Of a stretch of DNA of 64,000 bases, positions 8,699-17,850 are shown piece after piece. The position numbers were made by a program, and so were the translations under genes. Below the pieces are notes generated by a model. That model searched no databases, was not told the DNA's origin, and worked only from the letters and a program-made list of their open reading frames with translations. Source of the stretch: Panacagrimonas perspica (GTDB taxonomy: Bacteria; Pseudomonadota; Gammaproteobacteria; Nevskiales; Nevskiaceae); the NCBI RefSeq assembly GCF_004364935.1, contig NZ_SOBT01000008.1, positions 685,534-749,533 of the forward strand. Direction: 5' to 3'. Within the stretch, counting starts at the first letter, position 1, and the number at the start of each line of letters is the position of its first letter.

Positions 8699-9558
8699 AA
8701 CGGATCGCCGTCATCGGGCTGGGCCTGATCGGCGGTTCGCTGGCGCGCGCCGTACGCCAGGCAGCGCAGGCCGACGTCATCGTCGGCTACGACCCGGATC
8801 CCGAGCAGGGCCGGCGTGCCATCGAACTCGGCGTGGTCGACATCGCGGCCGCGAGTGCTGCCGAGGCGGCCGCCGGCGCAGAACTGATCGTGTTGTCGGT
8901 GCCCGTCCTGCACACGGCCGAAGCCTTGCGCTCGGTGCGAGGAGCGCTGGGCGCCGACACGATCGTCACCGACGTGGGCAGCACGAAGTCCTCGGTGCTG
9001 GCCGACGTCCTGAGTGTGTTCGGCGAACTGCCGCCGCGCTTCGTGGCGGGCCATCCCATCGCGGGGACCGAGAAGAGCGGGGTGGCGGCATCCAAGGGCG
9101 AACTGTTTCGCGGTCGCCGTGTCGTGCTGACGCCGCATCCGAACCAGGATCCGTCCGCGTTGCAGACCGTGCGCGCGCTCTGGGAATCCGTGGGCAGTCG
9201 CGTGGTCGAGATGGACGCGGCGCGTCACGACGCCATCTTCGCGGCCACGTCGCACCTGCCACACGTGCTGGCCTATGCCTTCGTCGACCTTCTGGCACGC
9301 ATGGACACGGCCGACGAGATCTTCCCGAACGCCGGTGGCGGCTTCCGCGATTTCACGCGTATCGCCAGCTCCAGTCCGGAGATGTGGCACGACATCGTGC
9401 GCGCCAATCACGTCCAGGTCTCGCGCCTGCTCGAGCAGCAGATCGGCGAGTTGCAGGAGCTTCTGGCGATGATGAAAGGCGGACGCTGGTCCGACCTCAG
9501 AGACCGCTTCGAACGCGCCCGCGCCGCTCGCGAGCGTCATCTTTCGCAGATCGAATAG
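8695..9558 (+). CDS. tyrA: Prephenate/arogenate dehydrogenase
   Basis: TyrA oxidatively decarboxylates prephenate or arogenate on the way to tyrosine. The 287-residue protein has an N-terminal Rossmann motif (VIGLGLIGGSLA) followed by the conserved VTDVGSTKSSV and GHPIAGTEKSGV segments and the catalytic-domain helix region HLPHVLAYA. It starts with GTG overlapping the hisC stop. In pseudomonads tyrA and aroA are fused into one gene; here they are separate and a TerC-family gene lies between them. No regulatory ACT domain is present. Confidence 0.96.
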   Translation: MKRIAVIGLGLIGGSLARAVRQAAQADVIVGYDPDPEQGRRAIELGVVDIAAASAAEAAAGAELIVLSVPVLHTAEALRSVRGALGADTIVTDVGSTKSSVLADVLSVFGELPPRFVAGHPIAGTEKSGVAASKGELFRGRRVVLTPHPNQDPSALQTVRALWESVGSRVVEMDAARHDAIFAATSHLPHVLAYAFVDLLARMDTADEIFPNAGGGFRDFTRIASSSPEMWHDIVRANHVQVSRLLEQQIGELQELLAMMKGGRWSDLRDRFERARAARERHLSQIE

Positions 9559-9569
9559 ACCGCAAGCCG

Positions 9570-10325
9570 ATGATGGAATTGCTGGCCAGTCCGGACGCGT
9601 GGATCGCGTTCGTCACGCTGACGATGCTCGAGCTGATCCTGGGCATCGACAACATCGTGTTCATCACGATCCTGGTGGACAAGCTGCCGGCGCACCAGCG
9701 CGACCTGGCGAGGCGGCTGGGCCTGGGTGCTGCGATGGTGATGCGCATCGGCCTGCTGTTCGTGCTCACCTGGATCATCGGTCTGACGCAGCCCTGGTTC
9801 GCAATCATGGGGCACGGCATCTCGGGCCGAGATCTCGTGCTGATCCTCGGCGGTCTGTTCCTGCTGTGGAAGGCGACGATGGAGATCCACGAACTCCTCG
9901 AAGGCGTCGAGGGGCACGCGTCGTCGAAGGTGGCGCCGACCTTCACCGCGGTGATCCTGCAGATCATGCTTATCGACATGGTCTTCTCGCTCGATTCGAT
10001 CATCACGGCGGTCGGCATGGTCGACCAGATCGAGATCATGATCGCGGCCGTCATCGCTTCGGTGACGTTGATGATGCTGTTCGCCGGCCCCATCGGCCGC
10101 TTCGTTTCGGCGCGTCCGACGATCAAGATGCTCGCGCTGTCATTCCTGTTCCTGATCGGCGCCGTGCTGATTGCCGGCGGCTTCGATCACGACGTGCCGA
10201 AGGGCTACATTTATTTCGCGATGGCGTTTTCGATCGTCGTCGAAATGCTCAATATCCAGCTGCGCAAGCGTGCCGCACCGGTGCAACTGCATCAGCGCTA
10301 CTCGAACAAGGACGAAACCCCGTGA
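9570..10325 (+). CDS. TerC-family integral membrane protein
   Basis: This 251-residue polytopic membrane protein belongs to the TerC/YoaE family, whose members are linked to metal-ion export, mainly manganese, and to tellurite resistance. Two family signatures with acidic residues inside membrane helices are present: LELILGIDNIVF near the N-terminus and MVFSLDSIITAVGM in the middle. Roughly seven hydrophobic segments are visible. It starts 11 bases after tyrA, and its stop overlaps the GTG of aroA, so it is built into the operon. Why an ion transporter sits between two shikimate-pathway genes is unclear. An ATG three bases downstream (9573) is equally possible as start. Confidence 0.9.
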   Translation: MMELLASPDAWIAFVTLTMLELILGIDNIVFITILVDKLPAHQRDLARRLGLGAAMVMRIGLLFVLTWIIGLTQPWFAIMGHGISGRDLVLILGGLFLLWKATMEIHELLEGVEGHASSKVAPTFTAVILQIMLIDMVFSLDSIITAVGMVDQIEIMIAAVIASVTLMMLFAGPIGRFVSARPTIKMLALSFLFLIGAVLIAGGFDHDVPKGYIYFAMAFSIVVEMLNIQLRKRAAPVQLHQRYSNKDETP

Positions 10326-11647
10326 CCCCCGCTTCCGAACGCTTCGATTGGACCGTTTCACCTGGTGGCAAGCCCGCGGGTCAGGTGCGCGTTCCGGGCG
10401 ACAAGTCGATTTCGCATCGCTCGGTGATGCTCGGGTCGCTCGCGACCGGCCGCACCGATGTCACCGGTTTCCTCGACGGAGAGGATTGCCTGTGCACGAT
10501 GAAGGCGTTCCAGGCCATGGGCGTGTCGATCGAACGCCTGAGCGACACGAGCCTGCGTGTCGACGGTGTGGGTCTGCATGGATTGACCGCGCCCGCGCAT
10601 GATCTGGATCTGGGTAATTCGGGCACCTCGATGCGCCTGATGTCGGGCCTGCTCGCTGCGCAGAAATTTCCGTCCACGCTGGTCGGCGACGCCTCGCTGT
10701 CGCGCCGCCCGATGCGTCGCGTCATCGATCCGCTGGCGCGCATGGGCGCGCACATCGATTCGCAGGACGGCAAGGCGCCGCTCCACATCCGTCCGGTTGC
10801 CGGACTTCAGGGCATCGCGCACGCCTCCAAGGTCGCCAGCGCCCAGGTGAAGTCCTGCATCCTGCTCGCGGGCCTGTACGCACAGGGGGAGACCTCGGTG
10901 ACCGAACCAGAAGCGTCGCGCGACCACACCGAGCGCATGCTGCAGGCATTCGGCGTCCAGCTAGAAGCCAGTCACGGCCGCGCCGCGCTCCGCGGCGGGC
11001 AGCAACTCGTCGGCACTGCGATTCCGGTGCCGGCGGACATCTCGTCGGCTGCATTCTTCATGCTCGCTGCGGCGATCGTGCCGGGTTCGGAGATCGTGCT
11101 GCGCGACGTCGGCATCAATCCGACGCGGACCGGTGTCATCGACATCCTTCGTGCGATGGGCGCCGAGATCGAATTGCTCGATCCGCGGACGTTCGGCGGC
11201 GAGCCGGTCAGCGATATCCGAGTGCGCGGCCGCGGCCTGCGCGGCATCGCCGTGGATCCGGCACTGGTGGCGTCCGCGATCGATGAGTTCCCGGCCGTCT
11301 TCGTCGCCGCGGCCTGCGCCGAAGGGGAAACCCTGATCTCTGGCGCCGAAGAGCTGCGAGTGAAGGAGTCCGATCGCATCCAGACGATGGTCGACGGCCT
11401 GGTGTCGCTCGGCATCGATGCGGTCGCGACGCCCGACGGTGCGCGGATCCGCGGCGGGCAACTCCGTGGCGGCGAGATCAACTCGCACGGCGATCATCGC
11501 GTGGCGATGTCGTTTGCGATGGGTGCGCTTCGGTCGAGCGGGCCGATCCGAATCCTGGACGTCGCCAACGTCAACACCTCATTTCCGCGGTTTGCCGAAA
11601 AGGCGCAGGCTATGGGTCTGGCGATCGCCCCGCATAGGGCCACCTGA
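10322..11647 (+). CDS. aroA: EPSP synthase (3-phosphoshikimate 1-carboxyvinyltransferase), class II-like
   Basis: AroA joins shikimate-3-phosphate and phosphoenolpyruvate to give EPSP, the sixth step of the shikimate pathway and the target of glyphosate. The 441-residue protein starts with GTG overlapping the previous stop codon (GTGA). The PEP-binding lysine is in PGDKSISHR. The segments GDKS, SRDHT, SAQVK and NPTRT match the four motif definitions used for class II, naturally glyphosate-tolerant enzymes such as CP4, and the overall layout resembles CP4 more than the E. coli enzyme. Class assignment is by eye. It is the last gene of this biosynthetic run before several unrelated genes. Confidence 0.95.
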   Translation: MTPASERFDWTVSPGGKPAGQVRVPGDKSISHRSVMLGSLATGRTDVTGFLDGEDCLCTMKAFQAMGVSIERLSDTSLRVDGVGLHGLTAPAHDLDLGNSGTSMRLMSGLLAAQKFPSTLVGDASLSRRPMRRVIDPLARMGAHIDSQDGKAPLHIRPVAGLQGIAHASKVASAQVKSCILLAGLYAQGETSVTEPEASRDHTERMLQAFGVQLEASHGRAALRGGQQLVGTAIPVPADISSAAFFMLAAAIVPGSEIVLRDVGINPTRTGVIDILRAMGAEIELLDPRTFGGEPVSDIRVRGRGLRGIAVDPALVASAIDEFPAVFVAAACAEGETLISGAEELRVKESDRIQTMVDGLVSLGIDAVATPDGARIRGGQLRGGEINSHGDHRVAMSFAMGALRSSGPIRILDVANVNTSFPRFAEKAQAMGLAIAPHRAT

Positions 11648-11786
11648 GGGCAACAGGGTGGTCACTCCGAGAGGGTGCCTGTACAAAGTCGTTCTGAAGC
11701 GAGGCTGATCAAGATTCACGGAGGCCCTCATCCGACTCAGCAGCTGGTTCCAGGGCAGCATCAAACGGATCGCCAGGATCGGCGCG

Positions 11787-13151
11787 ATGCTGGCTGGAGC
11801 GTTCGTTGCCGGCCTGCTGTTGCTGGGTGTGGCGGTGCAACGAAGTCATGCGAGCGACCGGGAGCAACGACGTGTCTCAGCCAATTCCCCGATTCGCGCA
11901 AAAGGTCTCAAGGAATTTTCTGGCGCCGCACACGAAGTCGAAGACGAAAGCCCCGAACCGCAAGACATGGGCTCCATGCTCTCCATTGAAACGATAACGG
12001 AGGCGGCAGCTCTTGAAGGTCTGGCCCGGGAGTGGGAGATCCTGGAATCAGGAATCGAACCGCGAACGCCGTTTCGGTCGGTCCAGTGGCATATTTTCTG
12101 GTGGAAGCATTTTGGCGACGACTCCACCGCCGTTCGCGACGAGCTGCGGATAGTCGTTCTGCGCGACGAGGCGAATCGCCTCGTCGGTATCGCTCCGATG
12201 ATGCGGACTTGTCGTCCTGGGCGTCCTCCGCATCTGGTGCGTGAACTCCAGTTCTTCGGGTCGGATCCATACGTGACCGAAGTCCGGGGTCCGATCTGCA
12301 GGGTTCCGGACCAGGCGCGCGTCTTGGAGGCGCTCGACAAGGAGTTCCAGTCCCGTCGCTCGGAATGGGACTGGATCCAGTGGTGCGGCATCAACCGCGC
12401 GGGCGGCGGACGGCAGGTGCTCGAGCGATCGGGGTCGATGGTCTGGCGCGAATCCGTCGAAGAGTTTCATTTGAAGATGCCGCAGAGCTGGGAAGAATTT
12501 CGTTTCACTCTTTCGCGGAACACGAAAGAGTCGATCCGCAAGTGCTACAACTCGTTGAAGCGGGACGGGCACGAATTCACTTTCCGTGTCGTCACGGACC
12601 CCTCGCAGTCGGGGGATGCGCTTGATCGCTTCCTCGATCTCCATGAGCGGCGTTCGCGGGCCAAGGGAATGGTTCGCCACGCCAACGTGTTCGCCAGCAC
12701 CGTGGCTCGAGCATTTCTGCTGGACTACGGTGGGTACATGGCCGCGCGAGGAGGGCTCTGCGTTTTCGAGGTGCTGATCGCGGATCGTGTGATCGCGACA
12801 CGCGTCGGGTTCAAGATGGGTGACTCGATCTTCCTGTATTTTTCCGGCTATGCACCCGAATGGTCGAAGTACAGCGTGATGACGACCGTGGTCGTCGAAA
12901 CCTTGCGGTGGTGCATCGATCAAGGCATCAAGACCGTGCATCTCTCCACGGGGCGCGATCTGTCCAAGCTTCGATGGGGTCCGGTCGTGAGCATTCGCGA
13001 TAACGGTATTCAATTTTCGCGAGGCTGGTGGAGCGCATGGCGCTTTCGTCTGTTCAGTGCGGCAAAGACATACAGTCGAGGAGCGACCCCTCTCAGCCGC
13101 CTTCTCGGCCGGATGCGGAGAAACAGACTGGGTGAATCGCCGCGCGAGTGA
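11787..13151 (+). CDS. Membrane-anchored FemAB/CelD-like acyltransferase
   Basis: This 454-residue protein has a GNAT-fold acyltransferase domain of the BioF2/CelD (FemAB-like) group (about 75-400). The supporting segments are SRNTKESIRKCY, a central FLDLHERRSRAKG, and the C-terminal FLYFSGYAPEWSKYSV followed by HLSTGRDLSKLRWG. Such proteins are common in exopolysaccharide and envelope loci. The first 30 residues hold one hydrophobic helix (AGAFVAGLLLLGVAV), which would anchor it in the inner membrane. The start at 11787 has AGGA eight bases upstream; an internal ATG at 11967 would remove the helix. The frame remains open and protein-like upstream to 11709 without a standard start codon. Base composition here is less GC-rich than in the neighbours, which suggests acquisition. 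Confidence 0.75.
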   Translation: MLAGAFVAGLLLLGVAVQRSHASDREQRRVSANSPIRAKGLKEFSGAAHEVEDESPEPQDMGSMLSIETITEAAALEGLAREWEILESGIEPRTPFRSVQWHIFWWKHFGDDSTAVRDELRIVVLRDEANRLVGIAPMMRTCRPGRPPHLVRELQFFGSDPYVTEVRGPICRVPDQARVLEALDKEFQSRRSEWDWIQWCGINRAGGGRQVLERSGSMVWRESVEEFHLKMPQSWEEFRFTLSRNTKESIRKCYNSLKRDGHEFTFRVVTDPSQSGDALDRFLDLHERRSRAKGMVRHANVFASTVARAFLLDYGGYMAARGGLCVFEVLIADRVIATRVGFKMGDSIFLYFSGYAPEWSKYSVMTTVVVETLRWCIDQGIKTVHLSTGRDLSKLRWGPVVSIRDNGIQFSRGWWSAWRFRLFSAAKTYSRGATPLSRLLGRMRRNRLGESPRE

Positions 13152-13190
13152 AGGGACCTTCTCTGCGTCGACGGCGCGATCCTTCACCTC

Positions 13191-14909
13191 TCAAGGCGAC
13201 ATGATCGCCGCCGACGTCCCCGCAAGCCGCGTCGTCCCGGATGGGTGGTAGACGCTGCCATCGTGGAGCCGTCGCTCATGCGGCCGGTAGGTATCGGCCA
13301 GCAGCAGATTCTCCGGCCGATCCTGGCGGGTGCGGACCTTGAGCAAGTCCAGCAGCGTCCAGTCGAGAACGTCGGTCTGGTAGGGCCGGCGCTCGAGTTC
13401 TGCCTTGCGCTGGGGAGAAAACGCCTCGGGCGTCCACAGCATGAAGGGGATCACCTGGCCGGCTTCGTCCGGTGAGTGCCCGGTGAAGTCACGCGTGTGC
13501 CCGACTTCCTCGGCGTGATCGGAGGTGTAGAGCCATGCCGAGCTGCTCGATCCGACCGCGTCCTTGAAATCGCTCAGCAGCCGGCTGATGACCCAGTCCT
13601 GGTAGAGCATCGCGTCGTCGTACTGGTCGCGCTTAACGCGCACCCATTCCGGTCGGCCCTTGGCTTCGAGATCACGGTCGACGTCGTCGACGCTTTCCTC
13701 GAAGTGGCGCAGGTGATCGGGGCAGCGCAGGTCGTAGTGCGCGTGTGCGCCCATCAGGTGCGCGATGATCAGCTTGCGCGGTGCGGGATCCTCCAGCGCG
13801 GCCTTCCATTCCGGGAGGATGCGTTCGTCGAGGTTGCGCTCGGCGACGGTGCCGCCCTTGTTGAGCATGTGCTGGACATCGGCTTCCTCGGCGAAGCGCG
13901 TGCTGATGTAGCGATCGTGCTGATTGCTGATCCAGAAGATCTTGTAGCCCGCCGCGCGAGCCAGCATCAGCACGCTGGGCAGCGCTTCTTCGTTGCGCGG
14001 ATCCTGGATCGTCCGCGGCGTCAGCATCTGGCGGAACGACGACACGGTGCTCGACGCCGCGGACAGCACGTCGCGGAAGACCACGAGCTTGTCATCCGCC
14101 TGCTTGACCAGTTCCGGCGTGGTGTTGCGCGAGTAGCCGTAGAGCTGCCAGTTCCAGCGATTGGTGCTCTCGCCGATGACCAGGCCCACCGTGTGCTTCT
14201 CGGGGCCGGCGTAAGTGGGCATCCAGTCGCCGAGACCGGCCAGCGCGTTCTCGCGCTTGGTCCGCAGCGTGTCCACATTGGCGCGGAATTCTTCGACGGT
14301 CGCAGCCTGCACCGGCCAGAACACCAGCGGATTGGCGCGACGCACGCCCGGATGCAGGTGGAGCAGCGCAAAAACGGCCGTTGCCACGACGACGCTGCGT
14401 CGGCGCGAGCTGCTGTGTCCTGGGTCGGGCCGCGTGGCGACGAACAACAGCACCAGCAGCACCGAGAGCTGCAGCGTGTAGGTCCCGAGCAGCCGCCAGT
14501 AGTTCATCAGGAACTCGGCGGACTCGTCGCTGTTGGTGTTCGAAATGGCTTCGATGACCAGCGCGGCATCCGGCCGGCTCTTGTAGACCGTCATCAGAAA
14601 GGCTTTCACGCCGAGGTCGACGACGAAGGCCAGATTCCAGGTCAGCGGCAACCAGCGGCTGCTGGGGCTGCCACGGCCGAGCACGCCGAGGATGTGCGCC
14701 CCAAGGCAATAGACCAGGGCGGCCTCGGCGGTGTCGCGCCAGCCGAGATTCATCAGGCCGTAGCCGCAGGCGACGAGCAGGGTCCCGGTTACCGCGGGGT
14801 GGCGGCGCAGCGCCGCCGCACATGCCCGGAGTGCCGCGTGTGCCGCGGCTTCGCTTCGGGTCGGGGTGTTCGTTCCGCTCGAAGCGGTTGTCTCTTCTGA
14901 CTGGCGCAT
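13191..14909 (-). CDS. Phosphoethanolamine transferase-like (EptA/CptA family) membrane enzyme
   Basis: This 572-residue protein has several N-terminal membrane helices (about 40-190) and a C-terminal alkaline-phosphatase-superfamily catalytic domain. The family transfers phosphoethanolamine to lipid A or other envelope glycans in the periplasm. The nucleophile is expected to be Thr249 in VIGESTNRWNW, followed by LYGYSRNTTPEL as in EptA/CptA. The metal site includes LYTSDHAEEVGH, where Ala replaces the Gly of the usual DHGE. It converges on the acyltransferase and diverges from the following reductase gene. Both neighbours can be related to envelope modification, but the substrate is unproven. 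Confidence 0.85.
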   Translation of the reverse strand: MRQSEETTASSGTNTPTRSEAAAHAALRACAAALRRHPAVTGTLLVACGYGLMNLGWRDTAEAALVYCLGAHILGVLGRGSPSSRWLPLTWNLAFVVDLGVKAFLMTVYKSRPDAALVIEAISNTNSDESAEFLMNYWRLLGTYTLQLSVLLVLLFVATRPDPGHSSSRRRSVVVATAVFALLHLHPGVRRANPLVFWPVQAATVEEFRANVDTLRTKRENALAGLGDWMPTYAGPEKHTVGLVIGESTNRWNWQLYGYSRNTTPELVKQADDKLVVFRDVLSAASSTVSSFRQMLTPRTIQDPRNEEALPSVLMLARAAGYKIFWISNQHDRYISTRFAEEADVQHMLNKGGTVAERNLDERILPEWKAALEDPAPRKLIIAHLMGAHAHYDLRCPDHLRHFEESVDDVDRDLEAKGRPEWVRVKRDQYDDAMLYQDWVISRLLSDFKDAVGSSSSAWLYTSDHAEEVGHTRDFTGHSPDEAGQVIPFMLWTPEAFSPQRKAELERRPYQTDVLDWTLLDLLKVRTRQDRPENLLLADTYRPHERRLHDGSVYHPSGTTRLAGTSAAIMSP

Positions 14910-15072
14910 CGAGCCAAGCGTCCGTCGTTTTTCAGTTCGTGGAAGTGGGCCCTCGCGTGCCCGCCGTCCTATTTTAAATACGTCGAACCGGTGAACGTCG
15001 CATGAATTTTTCGAGAAACGAAATGGCAGAATGTGGCGCCGTCAGCCTGGACGGCCCCTGCACCGAGGTCGC

Positions 15073-16134
15073 ATGACTCTCATCGATCGCAATGCCCCCG
15101 TCCTCGTCACCGGTGCCAGCGGCTACATCGCGAGCTGGATCGTCCGATATCTGCTCGAGGAGGGACGCACGGTGCATGCGACGGTGCGCGATCCCTCGAA
15201 GAAATCGAGCGTCGGACATCTCGAAGCGATCGCGGCCAAGTCGGGTGGCAAGCTGAAATTCTTCAAGGCCGAACTGCTCGAGCAGGGCAGCTACGACGCG
15301 GCGGCGCAGGGCTGCGAGCTGGTGATGCACACGGCTTCGCCTTTCATCATCGGGGGATTTACCGACGCCAACGAGGCGCTGGTGCGCCCCGCCGTGGAAG
15401 GCACGCGCAACGTGCTGGAGACCTGCAACCGCACCGCGAGCGTCAAGCGCGTCGTGCTGACCACCAGCATTGCCGCCGTGTTCGGCGACAACCAGGATCT
15501 GCGCAAGATCCCGGGCGGCGTGTTCAACGAAGAGCACTGGAACACGTCCAGTTCCGTGGACCACCAGCCGTATTCGTATTCCAAGGTCGCCGCCGAGCGC
15601 GAAGCCTGGAAGATGGCCAAGGCGCAGACGCGCTGGGACCTGGTCTGCATCAATCCCGCCTTCGTGCTCGGACCCTCGCTGACCAAGGTCAGTGCCTCGA
15701 CCAGCATCGAGACGATCCAGAACCTGGGCAGCGGCAAGCTGCGCACGGGCGTCCCCCGTCTGATGTTCAGTCTGGTCGATGTGCGCGACGTGGCGAAGGC
15801 TCACATCCTGGCGGGCGATATCCCGGCGGCGAACGGCCGTCACATCATCGCGGCGGGCGAGGCTTCGCTGCTCGACATGGCGAAGATGCTGGCGCCGAAA
15901 TTTCCGAAGTATCCGTTCCCGAAGATGGAGATCCCGAAGGCAGCGGCCTGGCTGTTCGGGCCGCTGACGGCCGGCATTTCGCGCAAGTTCGTCAGCACCA
16001 ATGTCGGCTGGCCGCTGAAGCTGGACAACGCACGCAGCAAGCGGGAACTCGGGCTGCAGTATCGGCCGATCCAAACCACGCTGACGGAGCACTTCCAGCA
16101 GCTCATCGACGATGGGCTGCTGAAGCGTCGCTAG
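15073..16134 (+). CDS. NAD(P)-dependent extended SDR, dihydroflavonol-reductase-like
   Basis: This 353-residue member of the extended short-chain dehydrogenase family resembles dihydroflavonol and cinnamoyl-CoA reductases. It has the nucleotide motif VTGASGYIASWIV, the family segment RPAVEGTRNVLE, and the catalytic YSYSK. The start at 15073 follows GAGGT (15065-15069). The divergent intergenic region towards the phosphoethanolamine-transferase-like gene holds an AT-rich stretch (TATTTTAAATACG, near 14972) that may contain promoters for both. A GTAG palindrome separates it from the convergent monooxygenase gene. Members often reduce aldehydes or ketones; the natural substrate here is unknown. 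Confidence 0.85.
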   Translation: MTLIDRNAPVLVTGASGYIASWIVRYLLEEGRTVHATVRDPSKKSSVGHLEAIAAKSGGKLKFFKAELLEQGSYDAAAQGCELVMHTASPFIIGGFTDANEALVRPAVEGTRNVLETCNRTASVKRVVLTTSIAAVFGDNQDLRKIPGGVFNEEHWNTSSSVDHQPYSYSKVAAEREAWKMAKAQTRWDLVCINPAFVLGPSLTKVSASTSIETIQNLGSGKLRTGVPRLMFSLVDVRDVAKAHILAGDIPAANGRHIIAAGEASLLDMAKMLAPKFPKYPFPKMEIPKAAAWLFGPLTAGISRKFVSTNVGWPLKLDNARSKRELGLQYRPIQTTLTEHFQQLIDDGLLKRR

Positions 16135-16138
16135 GTCC

Positions 16139-16205
16139 GTAGCCCGGGTGAAACCCGGGGTTCCGCTCGTTGATCGAGAAAACCCCCGGGTTTCACCCGG
16201 GCTAC
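16139..16205. repeat. GTAG palindromic element (GGGT-GAA-ACCC type)
   Basis: This complete element runs from GTAG to GCTAC. Each arm is itself a hairpin with a 7-bp stem around a 3-base loop (CCCGGGT-GAA-ACCCGGG and its inverse), and the two arms are inverted relative to each other. It lies between two convergent genes. Confidence 0.92.
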
Positions 16206-16213
16206 GGTGAGTG

Positions 16214-17704
16214 CTACGCCGCCGCGGCGAGCGGCGCCGCCTTGGCGGCGTCGGCACCGAACTGCAGCACGCCGTCATCGATCGGCTCGTCTAGCAGCAT
16301 CGGACGGTCGAGTTCGAGATTGTGCGTGACCGCCCACGGCGCCTTGGCGCCCTGGCGCATGATCTTCTGCTTGCCGCGCTGCACGTAGCCCGAACGCAGC
16401 GAGCCGAAGATCGATTCGTCGAGCGTGAGGTTCTCGCGATCGATCGGCGTTGCGACTTCGAGACCCTTCTGGTCGAGATGCTTGATCAGGCGGCAGACGT
16501 AGGCCGAGGCCAGGTCCGCCTTCATCGTCCAGCTCAGGTTCGTGTAGCCGACGATCGCCGCCATGTTCGGCAGGTCCTCGAGCAGCACGGCCTTGTACAT
16601 CTTCTTGTCCTCGACACGCTGCACGACGCCGTCGACGCGTACTTCCATGCCGCCGAAGGTCTGAAGTTGCAGGCCGGTCGCCGTGATGATGATGTCGGCT
16701 TTGAGTTCCTGGCCGGAGACCAGGCGAATGCCGTCGGGCGTGAACGTATCGATGTGATCGGTGACGACCGAGGCCTTGCCTGCGCGCAGGACCTTGAACA
16801 GGTCACCGTCGGGCACGGCGCAGAGGCGCTCGTCCCAGGGGTTGTAGCTGGGCGTGAAGTGCTTCATGTCGAAGTCGGGCCCGAGCTGCTTGGCGACTCC
16901 GCCCTGCAGCAGCTTGCGCATGGCCTTGGGCCAGCGCTGCGCCGCCTTGTAGCTCCAGCGGTAGAACTTGATGTTGCGCAGGCGCGTCAGGCGGTGCGTC
17001 CACTTCTCGGGCAGGAATTTCTGCAGCACCTCGGTGATCTTGTCGTAGTTGGGCAGGCTGAAAACGTAGGACGGCGAACGCTGCAGCATCGTCACATGCG
17101 CGGCCTTGTCGGCCATCGACGGCACCAGCGTGACGGCGGTGGCGCCGCTGCCGATGACGACGACGCGCTTGCCGGCGTAGTCGAGATTCTCGGGCCAGAA
17201 CTGCGGGTGGATGCGCGTGCCCTTGAACTGCTCGACACCCGGGAATTCCGGCAGGTATCCGCCGTCGTAGTTGTAGTACCCGGTGCCCATGACGACGAAG
17301 CGTGCCGTGACCTCGCGGACCTGGCCGCTGGCTTCGTGCAGCGCGGTGATCGTCCAGCGGCGACGGGCGCTCGACCAGTCGGCGCGCTGCACCTTGAGTC
17401 CGTACTGGATCTTCTTCTCCACGCCGAATTCGCGTGCGGTATCGCCGATGTACTGGCGGATCGACGGACCGTCGGCGAGAACCTTCAGGCTGCGCCAGGG
17501 ACGAAAGCCGAAGCCGAACGTGAACATGTCGGAATCCGAGCGGATGCCGGGGTAGCGGAACAGGTCCCACGTGCCGCCCAGCGATTCACGCCGTTCGAGG
17601 ATCGTGATGCGCTTGTCGGGGCACTCGCGGCTGAGCTGGCAGGCCATGCCGACGCCGGAAAGGCCGGCACCGATGATCAGCACGTCGTAGTGGGGTAGAT
17701 CCAT
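16214..17704 (-). CDS. EthA-like Baeyer-Villiger flavin monooxygenase
   Basis: This 496-residue FAD- and NADPH-dependent monooxygenase inserts one oxygen atom into ketones or sulfur groups. The FAD motif IIGAGLSGVG is at 10-19. The Baeyer-Villiger fingerprint FKGTRIHPQFWP is at 160-171, and the NADPH motif VIGSGATA begins at 184. The sequence closely follows mycobacterial EthA by eye (for example GGTWDLFRYPGIRSDSDM and SYNPWDERLCAVPDGDLF). The ATG at 17704 has a good GAGGAGA site upstream. The gene is transcribed away from an AraC-type regulator, much as ethA is divergent from ethR. The physiological substrate is unknown, but ketone, steroid or thioamide-type substrates are plausible. Confidence 0.92.
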   Translation of the reverse strand: MDLPHYDVLIIGAGLSGVGMACQLSRECPDKRITILERRESLGGTWDLFRYPGIRSDSDMFTFGFGFRPWRSLKVLADGPSIRQYIGDTAREFGVEKKIQYGLKVQRADWSSARRRWTITALHEASGQVREVTARFVVMGTGYYNYDGGYLPEFPGVEQFKGTRIHPQFWPENLDYAGKRVVVIGSGATAVTLVPSMADKAAHVTMLQRSPSYVFSLPNYDKITEVLQKFLPEKWTHRLTRLRNIKFYRWSYKAAQRWPKAMRKLLQGGVAKQLGPDFDMKHFTPSYNPWDERLCAVPDGDLFKVLRAGKASVVTDHIDTFTPDGIRLVSGQELKADIIITATGLQLQTFGGMEVRVDGVVQRVEDKKMYKAVLLEDLPNMAAIVGYTNLSWTMKADLASAYVCRLIKHLDQKGLEVATPIDRENLTLDESIFGSLRSGYVQRGKQKIMRQGAKAPWAVTHNLELDRPMLLDEPIDDGVLQFGADAAKAAPLAAAA

Positions 17705-17850
17705 GGTCCGTCTCTCCTCGGGTTTTCGCTGCTGGAAGTAGGGAGCGGCGGTCCCGCTTCCTCGATGACGCATCCTGCGCCTCTGGGGACGGGGCGACTT
17801 GATCGAACACGCGGAATATTTGACTCTGCGCGCGGAACCCGGAGGCAGGC

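Noticed and set aside
13144-13190. Weak GTGAAGG/CCTTCAC inverted repeat between the convergent acyltransferase and phosphoethanolamine-transferase-like genes
   Set aside because: The stem is only about seven bases with a long loop and no T-tract, so it is not convincing as a terminator.
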